This document shows positions 1 through 7,516 of a DNA stretch of 30,388 nt, in pieces (within the stretch, counting starts at the first letter, position 1; every line of letters starts with the position of its first letter). Made by a program: the position numbers and the translations under genes. Source of the stretch: an uncultured Bacteroidales bacterium. GTDB taxonomy: Bacteria > Bacteroidota > Bacteroidia > Bacteroidales > UBA932. The notes under the pieces are model-generated. The model worked only from the letters and a program-made list of their open reading frames with translations, was not told the origin of the DNA and did no database searches. Location of the stretch: the NCBI GenBank assembly GCA_946406095.1, contig CAMJJO010000005.1, positions 1-30,388 of the forward strand, in the 5' to 3' direction.

Positions 1-11
1 ATACCACTTTT

Positions 12-36
12 AAAGGTGGTAACGTACCACCTTTTT
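12..36 (+). terminator. Rho-independent terminator of an upstream gene
   Basis: A 9-bp perfect stem (AAAGGTGGT pairing with ACCACCTTT) closes a 5-nt loop (AACGT) and runs into a five-T tract at 32-36. The orientation suits a plus-strand gene ending left of the window. It may also limit read-through from the minus-strand GH18 gene ending at 101, but the minus-strand T tract is weaker. Nothing else is visible in positions 1-100. Confidence 0.75.
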
Positions 37-100
37 GCGTAATAATCAAACAGCCGGCAGAGCAGGTCGACCTCCTTTTTTATTTGTTGTCAGGAGTGGA

Positions 101-1111
101 TTATTCGGTGAAGCCGAAAACCTTGTTCATGTGCTTTACGAGGCTCTTCTCGGGGTCGCGTGAATCCTCGGTAAGTTCCCAGAACATAAAGCCCTTGAAG
201 CCGTTCTCCTTGATGTACTGGGCTTTCTTGTCGATGGCGGGGAAGCCGTCGTACCAGAATTCAACCTTTCCGGTCTCGCCGACGAGTTCGTTGCTGAACT
301 CGGCGCCGGGGTTGCGCTCCACTATGCTTGCGAAACTTCCGCCGTATCTCTTGGAGAGGTCGAGGTCACGCCAGCCGCGTCCGTAGAAAGGTACGCCGAT
401 GACGACCTGCCCGGGCTTGGCGCCGTGGGCGAGAGCCTTCTCGCAGCCCTCGACCGCATAGCTGAACGGTGAGTGGGGGCCCATCACGTCGCTCCAGCCG
501 GTAAGGTCGTAGGCCATGATGGTCATGTAGTCCATCGACTCCATCGTGGCCTTGGTGTAGCCGCCCTTGTCCAGGCCGTAGATCGCGATGGCCGAAGAGA
601 GCAGGCCCTTCTTGCCGAGAGCCTTGCGGAAGCCTACGAAGAGCTTCTCGAGAGCGGGGATGAGCTGGTCTACATAGTCCTTGGGATAGCTCCAGGCCTC
701 GTAGTCGATGTCAACGCCGGCGAGACCGAGCTCCTTAACGATGGCCATCACGTTCTTTATGATGTTCTCGCGGGCGGTGTCGTCGAGTATCGCGGCTGCA
801 AAGGCATCCTGCTCTTCCTTCGGACCGCCGCCACCGAGGGAAACCATCATCTTGACGCCGTGTTCCTTCGCCTTGGCGGCCACCTGGGGATACGACCTGC
901 GAACGTCACCGTCGTTGATGGTGCCGTCGGCGTTGATGGTGGCGAAACTCAGATTGACGTGGGTGATGTCCCACCAGCAGTTGTCCGCATTGGCCCTGGC
1001 GTTGTAGGAAGGGAAATAACCCACTATGTAATAGTCAGGTGCCTTGCCTTCCTGTTTGCATCCGCAAACGAGCGGGAACACAAAAAGAAGGGAAAGAAGT
1101 AGCTTTTTCAT
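101..1111 (-). CDS. GH18 family chitinase-like lipoprotein
   Basis: A 336-residue glycoside hydrolase family 18 protein, expected to cut beta-1,4 bonds next to N-acetylglucosamine (chitin-type or N-glycan core) at the cell surface or in the periplasm. The start at 1111 gives a lipoprotein signal peptide (MKKLLLSLLF... with VCGC, lipid-bearing Cys18); the frame is open upstream to 1336, but that part lies antisense to the next gene. GH18 landmarks are VGYFPSY (30-36), SLGGGG (91-96), the catalytic strand AGVDIDYE (131-138, acid Glu138), MAYD (199-202), GVPFYGRGW (239-247) and a C-terminal FWE (310-312). The family motif DxxDxDxE has Ala131 in place of its first Asp, while the other Asp residues and the Glu are kept. 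It is divergent from the acyltransferase gene at 1164 with only 52 bp between starts, where I see no convincing promoter boxes. Family call is secure; substrate is inferred from the locus. Confidence 0.93.
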   Translation of the reverse strand: MKKLLLSLLFVFPLVCGCKQEGKAPDYYIVGYFPSYNARANADNCWWDITHVNLSFATINADGTINDGDVRRSYPQVAAKAKEHGVKMMVSLGGGGPKEEQDAFAAAILDDTARENIIKNVMAIVKELGLAGVDIDYEAWSYPKDYVDQLIPALEKLFVGFRKALGKKGLLSSAIAIYGLDKGGYTKATMESMDYMTIMAYDLTGWSDVMGPHSPFSYAVEGCEKALAHGAKPGQVVIGVPFYGRGWRDLDLSKRYGGSFASIVERNPGAEFSNELVGETGKVEFWYDGFPAIDKKAQYIKENGFKGFMFWELTEDSRDPEKSLVKHMNKVFGFTE

Positions 1112-1163
1112 AAAAAATAGGTTGGATTTGTGTGATAAAGGTACTAAAATTATTTCTTTTCCC

Positions 1164-2015
1164 ATGGATTTCACCCAAAGAAACAGGACCATCGACATCT
1201 TCCGTTCCTTTACGATGCTGTTGATGATCTTCGTAAACCATTTCTGGAACGCGACCGGTATTCCCCATTGGATGCAACACGCAAAGGGCGCCGAAGATTT
1301 CCTCGGACTCGCCGATTTCGTGTTCCCGGCCTTCATCTTTGCAATAGGCCTTTCGATTCCCTACGCCATCGAAAGACGTTATGCCAAGGGGCATTCGGAC
1401 CTGAGTACGCTTACCCACATACTCGCCCGCTCCTTTGCGCTGATCGTGATGGGCGTATTCCTCGTCAACACCGAGTCCGGCCTGCAGAGGGACCTGTTCA
1501 TGAGCCTTCCCGTATTCGAACTCCTCATGTTCGCGGCCTTCTTCCTGATATGGAACGCCTACCCGGCAACCGGGGACGAAAAGAAAAAGAAACTGTACAC
1601 GTGTCTCAAGATAGCGGAGTGGAAGACGGGCCGCAAGGCTGTCCTGGTGCTCGCGGTCCTCGCAGGGCTCAACATTGCTGGCATCGTGGCCCATCGTTTC
1701 TGGATACTCTCCAAGAATATGGAGACACCGGCTACGGTGTTCTTCTGGCTTTCTTCGTTCATCATCGTCTACTGCATATTCCAGAGTCTGGTGTCGGCAG
1801 GCAGGGACGGCATCTTCAAGGTTATCAGGAGTGCCGGAACCGCGACCCTTACCTGTTATATGGTGCCGTCCATACTGTACGCCCTGATGGGTCTGCTGCA
1901 CATGCGCTTCAGGCCCGCCGGCATATGGGGAATACTGTATTGCCTGGCCTTCGCATTCGCCTGCGTGGGCATAACGGCGCTGATGGAGAAAGGAAAGATA
2001 AAACTGAAGATATAA
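1164..2015 (+). CDS. DUF5009-type membrane acyltransferase, internally deleted
   Basis: A multi-pass membrane protein of 283 residues, closely similar to the 394-residue protein at 22483-23667. Both begin with (D/N)FT(Q/E)RN(R/K)TIDI, share GLAD(F/Y)VFP and GLSIPYA, and end in KLKI. Residues 1-150 align with the longer copy without gaps. The next residues, EWKTGRK, match GWKSYSK about 110 residues further on, so roughly three or four membrane segments are missing with the frame kept. The family (related to heparan-alpha-glucosaminide N-acetyltransferase) is thought to move acetyl groups across the membrane to amino sugars. With so much of the bundle gone this copy is probably inactive or altered. 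The start at 1164 matches the paralogue; the open frame back to 1044 overlaps the divergent GH18 gene. It is followed 12 bp later by the broken nagA. Confidence 0.85.
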   Translation: MDFTQRNRTIDIFRSFTMLLMIFVNHFWNATGIPHWMQHAKGAEDFLGLADFVFPAFIFAIGLSIPYAIERRYAKGHSDLSTLTHILARSFALIVMGVFLVNTESGLQRDLFMSLPVFELLMFAAFFLIWNAYPATGDEKKKKLYTCLKIAEWKTGRKAVLVLAVLAGLNIAGIVAHRFWILSKNMETPATVFFWLSSFIIVYCIFQSLVSAGRDGIFKVIRSAGTATLTCYMVPSILYALMGLLHMRFRPAGIWGILYCLAFAFACVGITALMEKGKIKLKI

Positions 2016-2027
2016 CCGTAAATCCAA

Positions 2028-2339
2028 ATGAAAGCTATCCTTAATGGCCGCATCGTAGCACCGGGCGGCGTCAGGTCCGGTGTGCTCCTGTTCGAAGGCG
2101 GCAAAATCAAGGAAATCGCCGACAGAGTGCCCGAGGGGGCGGAAATCATTGATGCACAGGGTAATTATGTAAGCCCCGGATTCATCGACATCCATGTCCA
2201 CGGAGCCGGTAACGCCGACTTTATGGACAACACGGCCGAGGCCTACCTCACGGTGGCCCGTACTCACGCCCGGTATGGCACCACCCTGCTTTTCCCCACC
2301 ACACTGACCTGCACCTCGAGGGACCGTATTTCTGCATGA
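2028..2339 (+). pseudogene. nagA: nagA copy 1, N-terminal fragment (frameshifted)
   Basis: N-terminal third of an N-acetylglucosamine-6-phosphate deacetylase. It aligns with the intact copy at 7510-8682 through the metal-binding IDIHVHG segment (His56, His58) to FPTTLT (residue 94, position 2309). There the gene has lost a stretch that is 28 codons plus one base in the intact copy (about 85 nt), which shifts the frame; nine unrelated residues follow before TGA at 2337-2339. The HLEGPYF segment that normally supplies a metal-binding Glu is still encoded just after the junction (from about 2309) but in the other frame, upstream of the next ATG, so neither product contains it. Because 85 is not a multiple of three, this is a break and not natural length variation, unless it is an assembly error. 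Confidence 0.88.
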
Positions 2340-3106
2340 GGTATGCCGGTGCGCAGGATCCGCGCTACATACGCAATCCGAAGCCCGAGGAGTACAACGA
2401 AACACTCGACAACCTTCCGGAGATCGCCCGCTGGAGTTTCGCTCCCGAGCTTGACGGGGCTCCCGAGTTCGCCGCAGAACTCAAGAGAAGGGGAATCATT
2501 GCCGCCGTGGGCCACACCGAAGCGTCGTTCGAACAGTGCGCGGCTGCCTACGAGGCGGGAGCCAGCCTTATGACCCATTTCTACGCCTGCATGAGCACCA
2601 TCGCCAAGAAAGGCATCTTCCGTTATGCCGGAGTGGTGGAGTACGGCTACTATCAGGACAATATGGGTATCGAGATAATAGCCGACGGCTTCCACGTACA
2701 GAAAGCCCTGCTCAATACCGTGATCAAGATCGTGGGCGTTGACAGGATAGCCCTGGTGACCGATTCGATGCGTGCCGCCGGCATGCCGGAAGGCCCCAGT
2801 ATAATAGGCAGCAAGGACAATGGCAGGGAAGTCATAGTCGAAGGCGGCATTGCGATGCTCAAGGACCGCAGCGCCCTTGAAAGCAGCGTGGCGACTTTCG
2901 ACCAGCTCGTTCGTACCATAGTGCGCAATACCAGCTGCACCATCGAACAGGCCGTCCGTATGGCTTCGGCCAACCCCGCCCGCTTTATGAAGGTCTATGA
3001 CCGCACAGGCTCGCTTGAAGCCGGCAAGGACGCCGACATCGTAATCTTCGACGACGACATCCGGGTCAAGAGGACGATAGTAAGGGGCAGGACGGTGTTT
3101 AAATAA
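2336..3106 (+). pseudogene. nagA: nagA copy 1, C-terminal fragment
   Basis: The remaining two thirds (256 residues from ATG 2336) of the same deacetylase barrel, starting at RYAGAQDPRY and colinear with the intact copy to the end. It keeps the later active-site residues: His60 (VGHTEAS), His81 (THFYACM), His120 (ADGFHV) and Asp143 (LVTDSM). Its ATG overlaps the TGA of the first fragment as ATGA, so ribosomes finishing fragment one could restart here; two polypeptides could be made, but both lack the HLEGPYF motif and activity is unlikely. Its 3' end overlaps the convergent LacI gene by 8 bp. A full working nagA lies further along the locus, which would relax selection on this copy. Confidence 0.88.
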
Positions 3107-4151
3107 AATCCTTGTAGAAATCGAGATTCTCCTTCATCACTATGTCGATGGGCATGGCGGTGGGGGAGTCTCCCGCATTCTTGTACAGCAGATAGCTGAT
3201 GGCGGCCTTGACCGCGCTGAATCCTTGCATCTCGGGTCTCTGGCACAGCAGGAATGCGATACTGCCGTTCTTGAGGCAACGACGGTTGTTGTCGGTGAGG
3301 TCGAAGGCGGCAACCTTGATGTCGCTTATGCCGTTCTCACTCAGGATGTCGGCTATGATGTGCCCCCGGGAGTTCATCACGGCAATGCCGCGGACGCGGG
3401 GGTTGCGGCTTATGAAGCGCAGCAGTTCGCTCTTGTTCTCGCCCACGTTGAACATCGAGAAATGGCCTTCCTTGATGTTGAGACCCGAATCCCTGAGGTG
3501 TGAGTAGAAACCTTTCTGCCTTTCTTCGGAGTTGTGGGATTCCTGGTTGCCGATGCGCTTCGCCCGGAAAATCGCCACTTCGCTGCCTTCGGGCAGCATT
3601 CCACTGAGCAGTTTCGCCATCAGTAGACCGCCTGCCGGCTGGTCGGTGGTGAACGCGCCCACGGCCCGGGTGCCCTCGATGGTCGAATCCACGAACACGT
3701 AGGGGATGTTCTTCTCGTCGAGCTGGCGGCAGAAATCGCGGGTTTCATCCTCGAAGGTGGGACCCAGTATCACTGCGTCGGGCAGGTTCTCGAGTATGTC
3801 GTCCTGGGCGTTGCGACAGGAATAGACGTCGAACTGGTTGTAGGTCGAGAAGCTGCAGGATATCTTGATGTCGGAGTACTCCACGAGGGCGTGCTCTATG
3901 CCGTTGCGTATGAACTGCCAGTATTCGCCCTTGGCGCAGGAGGGGATGCACACGACGATGCGGAATTCCTTCTTCAGGGATATTGCGGAAGTGTGGAGGT
4001 TGTATTTGTATCCGACTTTCGAAAGGATTTCCTCCACCCTAATCTTTTTGTCCTCGGAGACACTGCCCCTGTTGTGGAGCACACGGTCAACCGTTCCGGG
4101 CGAAACTCCTGCTGCCCTCGAAATCTCCTTTATCGTCCACTGTTTAGCCAT
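3099..4151 (-). CDS. LacI-family transcriptional regulator
   Basis: A 350-residue repressor-type regulator of normal family length. Residues 6-25 (TIKEISRAAGVSPGTVDRVL) form the helix-turn-helix, followed by the hinge region (RVEEILSKVGYKYN, 38-51). A periplasmic-binding-like sensor domain starts near residue 64 (FRIVVCIPS) and includes GPTFEDE, VFVDSTIEG and AAFDLTDN stretches. It is transcribed away from the large plus-strand operon across a 112-bp shared promoter region holding a 22-bp palindrome with the central CpG typical of LacI-family operators. The likely role is sugar-responsive control of that operon; given its neighbour genes the effector could be a GlcNAc or hexuronate intermediate, which cannot be read from sequence. 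Most PULs use SusR, hybrid two-component or anti-sigma regulators, so LacI control is a minority arrangement. Confidence 0.93.
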   Translation of the reverse strand: MAKQWTIKEISRAAGVSPGTVDRVLHNRGSVSEDKKIRVEEILSKVGYKYNLHTSAISLKKEFRIVVCIPSCAKGEYWQFIRNGIEHALVEYSDIKISCSFSTYNQFDVYSCRNAQDDILENLPDAVILGPTFEDETRDFCRQLDEKNIPYVFVDSTIEGTRAVGAFTTDQPAGGLLMAKLLSGMLPEGSEVAIFRAKRIGNQESHNSEERQKGFYSHLRDSGLNIKEGHFSMFNVGENKSELLRFISRNPRVRGIAVMNSRGHIIADILSENGISDIKVAAFDLTDNNRRCLKNGSIAFLLCQRPEMQGFSAVKAAISYLLYKNAGDSPTAMPIDIVMKENLDFYKDFI

Positions 4152-4164
4152 TTTTCCGTTTAAA

Positions 4165-4212
4165 TACCCACAAATTTAGAAAATATTATTGCAGAAACAA
4201 AATTTGTAGGTA
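4165..4212. repeat. Imperfect inverted repeat across the divergent promoters
   Basis: Left arm TACCCACAAATTT (4165-4177) and right arm AAATTTGTAGGTA (4200-4212) are reverse complements at 12 of 13 positions, separated by 22 bp. The left arm contains most of the minus-strand -7 box; the right arm reaches the first two bases of the plus-strand -7 box. The repeat may be a second regulatory site or a by-product of two similar promoters facing each other. Confidence 0.6.
4171..4201 (-). promoter_or_regulatory. Promoter of the lacI-family gene
   Basis: On the minus strand, TTTG (4198-4201) is followed after exactly 19 bp by TAAATTTG (4171-4178), a full match to the Bacteroidota primary sigma consensus TTTG-N19-TAnnTTTG. 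Transcription would begin about 15 nt before the start codon at 4151, giving a very short leader. The palindromic operator at 4223-4244 lies upstream of this -33 box. Confidence 0.7.
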
Positions 4213-4218
4213 TATTTG
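4188..4218 (+). promoter_or_regulatory. Promoter of the large plus-strand operon
   Basis: TATATTTG at 4211-4218 matches the Bacteroidota -7 box TAnnTTTG exactly, and ATTG at 4188-4191 (3 of 4 to TTTG) lies 19 bp upstream. The predicted transcription start falls at about 4223, the first base of the palindrome, so a bound repressor would sit on the start site. No other comparable promoter was found in the short gaps between the genes that follow. Confidence 0.65.
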
Positions 4219-4222
4219 CATG

Positions 4223-4244
4223 TGCTTGTGTACGTACACAAGCA
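4223..4244. promoter_or_regulatory. 22-bp perfect palindrome, probable LacI operator
   Basis: The half-site TGCTTGTGTAC (4223-4233) is followed directly by its exact reverse complement (4234-4244), with a central C-G step. LacI/GalR-family operators are such palindromes with a central CpG, where the hinge helices insert. It lies between the predicted start of transcription and the ATG at 4264, and the LacI-family gene is immediately divergent. That this protein binds this site is inference from position and symmetry. Confidence 0.75.
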
Positions 4245-4263
4245 GCACAACAAAAACATCGCG

Positions 4264-5082
4264 ATGAATAGTTTGTTCGATATCGACGGCCGTGTGGCCG
4301 TGATGACGGGTGCCTGCGGCGTCCTCGGTTCAAGTATTGTAAACTACTTTTCTTCACAGGGCTGCAAGCTGGTTCTGCTTGATTTGGAACAGTCTCGGAA
4401 TAAAGGTGAGTGTTTGGTTAATACGATTCGGGATGCTGGTGGGGAAGCTGTGTTCTTCCCCACCGACGTCCTCCAAAAGGACATGCTCGGACGCAACCTC
4501 GCCGACATCCTGGACCGTTTCGGACGCATCGACATCCTGTTGAACGCTGCCGGCGGCAATATGAACGCCGCGAACGTCCCGCCCGACAAAACCATATTCG
4601 ACCTTGACATAGAGGCCATCAGGAAGGTGAGCGAACTCAACCTGTTCGGGACTATCATCCCGACCATGGTATTCGCCCGCGAGATGGTCAGGACGGGCAA
4701 GGCCAGCATAATCAACTTCTGCTCCGAATCGGCACTGCGTCCGCTCACGCGGGTGGCCGGGTACGGGGTGGCCAAAGCCGCCGTGGCCAACTGGACCAAG
4801 TGGCTCAGCGCCGAACTCGCCATAAAATTCGGAGAGGGCGTCAGGGTCAACGCCATAGCCCCGGGGTTCCTGCTGACCAACCAGAACCGGAGCCTGCTCG
4901 TGAACGAGGACGGATCCCTTACGGACCGTTCGCATACCATTATCTCACACACGCCCATAGGCCGTTTCCTCGAGCCGGAAGAGTTGCTTGGAACGCTCCA
5001 CTATCTGGCGTCGGACGCATCCAGGGCCGTTACCGGTACCATAGCGGTGGTTGACGGTGGTTTTGACGCATTCTCCATATAA
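4264..5082 (+). CDS. uxuB: SDR oxidoreductase, probable fructuronate reductase (UxuB-type)
   Basis: A 272-residue short-chain dehydrogenase/reductase: cofactor loop TGACGVLG (15-22), NAAGG (94-98), a serine-rich stretch (NFCSES, 151-156) and the catalytic pair Tyr167/Lys171 in YGVAK. Because it directly precedes uxuA, the best guess is the NAD(P)-dependent conversion of fructuronate to mannonate; SDR-type UxuB proteins beside uxuA are known in Bacillus. I chose ATG 4264 because it places MNSLFDIDGR before the cofactor fold and leaves the palindrome in the leader; the frame is open from 4216, but that would translate the operator. It is the first gene of the operon, 17 bp from uxuA. Specificity is inferred from context, so another sugar dehydrogenase is possible. 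Confidence 0.85.
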   Translation: MNSLFDIDGRVAVMTGACGVLGSSIVNYFSSQGCKLVLLDLEQSRNKGECLVNTIRDAGGEAVFFPTDVLQKDMLGRNLADILDRFGRIDILLNAAGGNMNAANVPPDKTIFDLDIEAIRKVSELNLFGTIIPTMVFAREMVRTGKASIINFCSESALRPLTRVAGYGVAKAAVANWTKWLSAELAIKFGEGVRVNAIAPGFLLTNQNRSLLVNEDGSLTDRSHTIISHTPIGRFLEPEELLGTLHYLASDASRAVTGTIAVVDGGFDAFSI

Positions 5083-5099
5083 TATAATATATGTATAAG

Positions 5100-6260
5100 A
5101 TGACGCAATCCTGGAGATGGTACGGACCTTCCGACCCGGTGCCTCTCGAATACATAAGAATGGCGGGAGCCACCGATATCGTGCATGCGCTGCATCATAT
5201 TCCCAACGGTGAGGTGTGGAGCGTGGAGGAGATAAGTGTGAGGGCGAAGATGGTATCGGACGCAGGCCTGAGGTGGAGCGTGGTGGAGAGCGTGCCCGTG
5301 CACGAGCACATCAAAACCCGGGAGGGAGAATACCTCAAATACATCGAAAACTACAAGCAGACCATACGCAACCTTGCGGAGTGCGGCATTCACTGCATTA
5401 CCTACAACTTCATGCCGGTCCTCGACTGGACCCGTACCGACCTGGCATTCAGGATGCCGGACGGCAGCAGGGCGCTGAGATTCGAGAAGGCGGCTTTCGT
5501 GGCCTTCGACCTGTTCATACTCAGGCGCGAGGGCGCCGAAAAGGATTACACAGCCGAAGAGATCGGGAAGGCCTGCAGGCGCTTCGAAGCTATGGACGAA
5601 GAGGAGAAAAAGCTCATCACCCGCAATGTCATAGCGGGCCTGCCCGGAGCCGAGGAGAGTTTCACCCTTGAGCAATTCCGCGATGCTCTCGACCGCTACA
5701 AAGGTATTGACGAAGAGCAGCTCAGGAGCAATCTTGCGTTCTTCCTGAGGCAGGTCTGCCCGGTGTGTGAGGAGGTGGGTTCGGTGATGGTGATACATCC
5801 CGACGATCCGCCCTATCCGATAATCGGGCTCCCGAGGGTGCTCAGCACCGCGGAAGATTTCCGCAAGTCCGTCGAGGCCGTGCCCAGCAAGGCCAACGGG
5901 CTGTGCCTGTGTACGGGTTCCTTCGGCGTGAGGGCCGACAACGACTGCCCCGCGATGATGCGTGAATTCGGCGACAGGATCGGATTCGTACATCTCAGGA
6001 GCACCCGCCGCGATGCGGAAGGCAACTTCTTCGAGGCCGACCTGCTCGACGGCGACGTGCCGGTGTACGAAGTAATGAAGGCCCTGCTGGAGGTGGAGAA
6101 CCGTCGTGGTGTCAGCATACCGCTCCGGCCCGACCACGGACACCAGATGTGCGACGACCTCTATAGGAAATCCAACCCGGGATATTCCTGTTACGGGCGG
6201 CTCCGGTCGCTGGCCGAGCTCCGGGGCATAGAACACGCGATAATACAGACCATGCCATGA
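5100..6260 (+). CDS. uxuA: Mannonate dehydratase
   Basis: Converts D-mannonate to 2-keto-3-deoxygluconate in the hexuronate pathway, in the cytoplasm. The match to E. coli UxuA runs the full length: TQSWRWYGPSDPV at the start, ALHHIPNGEVWSVEEI, WSVVESVPVHE, YNFMPVLDWTRTDL, RNVIAGLPGAEE, VIHPDDPPYPI, CTGSFGVRADND, HLRSTRRD, RPDHGHQM and NPGYS. The Cys and His residues of the metal site (CTGS, HLR, DHGHQ) are present. I prefer ATG 5100, where MTQSWRWYGP lines up with the start of the E. coli enzyme; an in-frame ATG at 5091 would add three residues. The 3' end overlaps the permease gene as ATGA. The enzymes that use its product (KDG kinase and aldolase) are not in the window. Confidence 0.96.
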   Translation: MTQSWRWYGPSDPVPLEYIRMAGATDIVHALHHIPNGEVWSVEEISVRAKMVSDAGLRWSVVESVPVHEHIKTREGEYLKYIENYKQTIRNLAECGIHCITYNFMPVLDWTRTDLAFRMPDGSRALRFEKAAFVAFDLFILRREGAEKDYTAEEIGKACRRFEAMDEEEKKLITRNVIAGLPGAEESFTLEQFRDALDRYKGIDEEQLRSNLAFFLRQVCPVCEEVGSVMVIHPDDPPYPIIGLPRVLSTAEDFRKSVEAVPSKANGLCLCTGSFGVRADNDCPAMMREFGDRIGFVHLRSTRRDAEGNFFEADLLDGDVPVYEVMKALLEVENRRGVSIPLRPDHGHQMCDDLYRKSNPGYSCYGRLRSLAELRGIEHAIIQTMP

Positions 6261-7516
6261 CCAACAGACAGTACATACTTTCGCTTGTGATGCTGGGATG
6301 CCTGTTCTTCATCTTCGGGCTCGTATCCTGGGTGAATTCCATACTGGTGCCTTATTTCAAGGTAGCCTGTGACCTGCGAAGCGGGTTTCAGACCTATCTT
6401 GTGACCTTCGCCTTCTACATCGCCTATCTGGTGATGACCATACCGGCCTCGGTGCTGCTCAGAAGGGTGGGGTACAAGAAAGGAGCCCTGATCGGCCTGT
6501 GGATAATGGCTGCCGGCGCCCTGCTGTTCTGGCCTGCCGCACTCACGAGGACCTACGGGATGTTCCTTGCGGCCCTGTTCACCATAGGCACTTCTCTCGC
6601 CATCCTGCAGTCGGTAGCGAATCCTTTCGTCACCATAATCGGGCCCCACGAAAGTGCGGCCAAGCGTATCAGCGTGATGGGCGTATGCAACAAGTTCGCG
6701 GGCATCATCGCCCCGCTGCTGTTCGCGGCCGTCGTGATACGTCCCCAGGACAAGCTCACCATGGAGCTCATCGAGAGCGGCAGCCTGGTCGGGCAGGCCA
6801 AGGAGATCGCGCTCGACGACCTCGTCAGGGGAGTGATAGTGCCCTACGTGGTACTCGCCGCCCTGCTTTTCGTATTCAGCATCGTCTTCTACAGGTCTTC
6901 CATCAAGGACATCAATCCCGACAGGGACAACAAGACCCCCTCGGGCGAGGGCGACCGCAAGTCGATATGGGCCTATCCTTATCTGATACTCGGCGCCGTG
7001 GCTCTCTTCGCCCATCTTGGAAGCCAGCAGATTTCGATAAGCACCATAATCAGCTATGCCCAGGGCACTGGCCTGTCGCTGGAGGCCGCAAAGGTCTTCC
7101 CCTCCTACACCCTGGCCTGCATCCTGCTGGGTTACCTCTGCGGCATAGTGCTGATACCCAGGTATCTCTCGCAGCAGAAGGCGCTCGTTATATGTACGGT
7201 GCTGGGCCTGGTGCTGTCGGTGCTCGTCTTGATCCTGCCGCCGACCACTTCGATCTGGTGCCTGGTACTGCTCGGAATCCCGAATTCGCTCATATACGCC
7301 GGTATCTGGCCCCTGGCAATCAGGGGTCTGGGCAAATGGACCAGCCTTGGCTCGTCGCTGCTTGTGATGGCCCTGTGCGGCAACGCCATACTGTCGCTGC
7401 TCTACGGCTCGGCTTCGGACCACGTAGGCCTGCAGGGAGCATACTGGCTGCTCATACCGTGCTTTGCATTCATGATTTTCTACGCCCTCCGGGGATATAA
7501 GATAGAGAGATGGTAA
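6257..7516 (+). CDS. MFS sugar permease, FHS family (FucP/NagP-like)
   Basis: A 419-residue inner-membrane symporter with about twelve hydrophobic segments. The N-terminus (LGCLFFIFGLVSWVNSILVP, then YFK) resembles the fucose-galactose-hexose-uronate family, and later segments such as ILQSVANPFVTIIGP and NKFAGIIAPLL fit the same family. In Bacteroidota and proteobacterial chitin loci such proteins (NagP) import N-acetylglucosamine. Here it sits between uxuA and nagA, overlapping each by a few bases (4 and 7 nt), so a hexuronate or aldonate substrate cannot be excluded. Translational coupling with both neighbours is likely. Confidence 0.9.
   Translation: MTNRQYILSLVMLGCLFFIFGLVSWVNSILVPYFKVACDLRSGFQTYLVTFAFYIAYLVMTIPASVLLRRVGYKKGALIGLWIMAAGALLFWPAALTRTYGMFLAALFTIGTSLAILQSVANPFVTIIGPHESAAKRISVMGVCNKFAGIIAPLLFAAVVIRPQDKLTMELIESGSLVGQAKEIALDDLVRGVIVPYVVLAALLFVFSIVFYRSSIKDINPDRDNKTPSGEGDRKSIWAYPYLILGAVALFAHLGSQQISISTIISYAQGTGLSLEAAKVFPSYTLACILLGYLCGIVLIPRYLSQQKALVICTVLGLVLSVLVLILPPTTSIWCLVLLGIPNSLIYAGIWPLAIRGLGKWTSLGSSLLVMALCGNAILSLLYGSASDHVGLQGAYWLLIPCFAFMIFYALRGYKIERW

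Noticed and set aside
1112..1163. Promoters in the 52-bp gap between the divergent GH18 and acyltransferase genes
   Set aside because: A minus-strand TACCTTTA resembles a -7 box, and a plus-strand TTTG lies at 1127-1130, but neither has a properly spaced partner, so no promoter is called.
1112..1336. Upstream extension of the GH18 gene to a start at 1336
   Set aside because: The extra 75 residues would lie antisense to the divergent acyltransferase gene and would bury the lipoprotein signal peptide inside the protein.
1035..2405. Long minus-strand open frame (456 codons) across the acyltransferase and nagA region
   Set aside because: It is antisense to genes recognisable by family motifs and has no signal peptide or domain. 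Long antisense frames are expected in GC-rich coding DNA. The same applies to other long antisense frames such as 5001-6236, 6191-7522, 12811-14028 and 25954-27465.
4216..4263. Earlier start for the SDR gene at 4216
   Set aside because: The added 16 residues would be translated from the palindromic operator, beginning upstream of the predicted transcription start, and are absent from the SDR fold.
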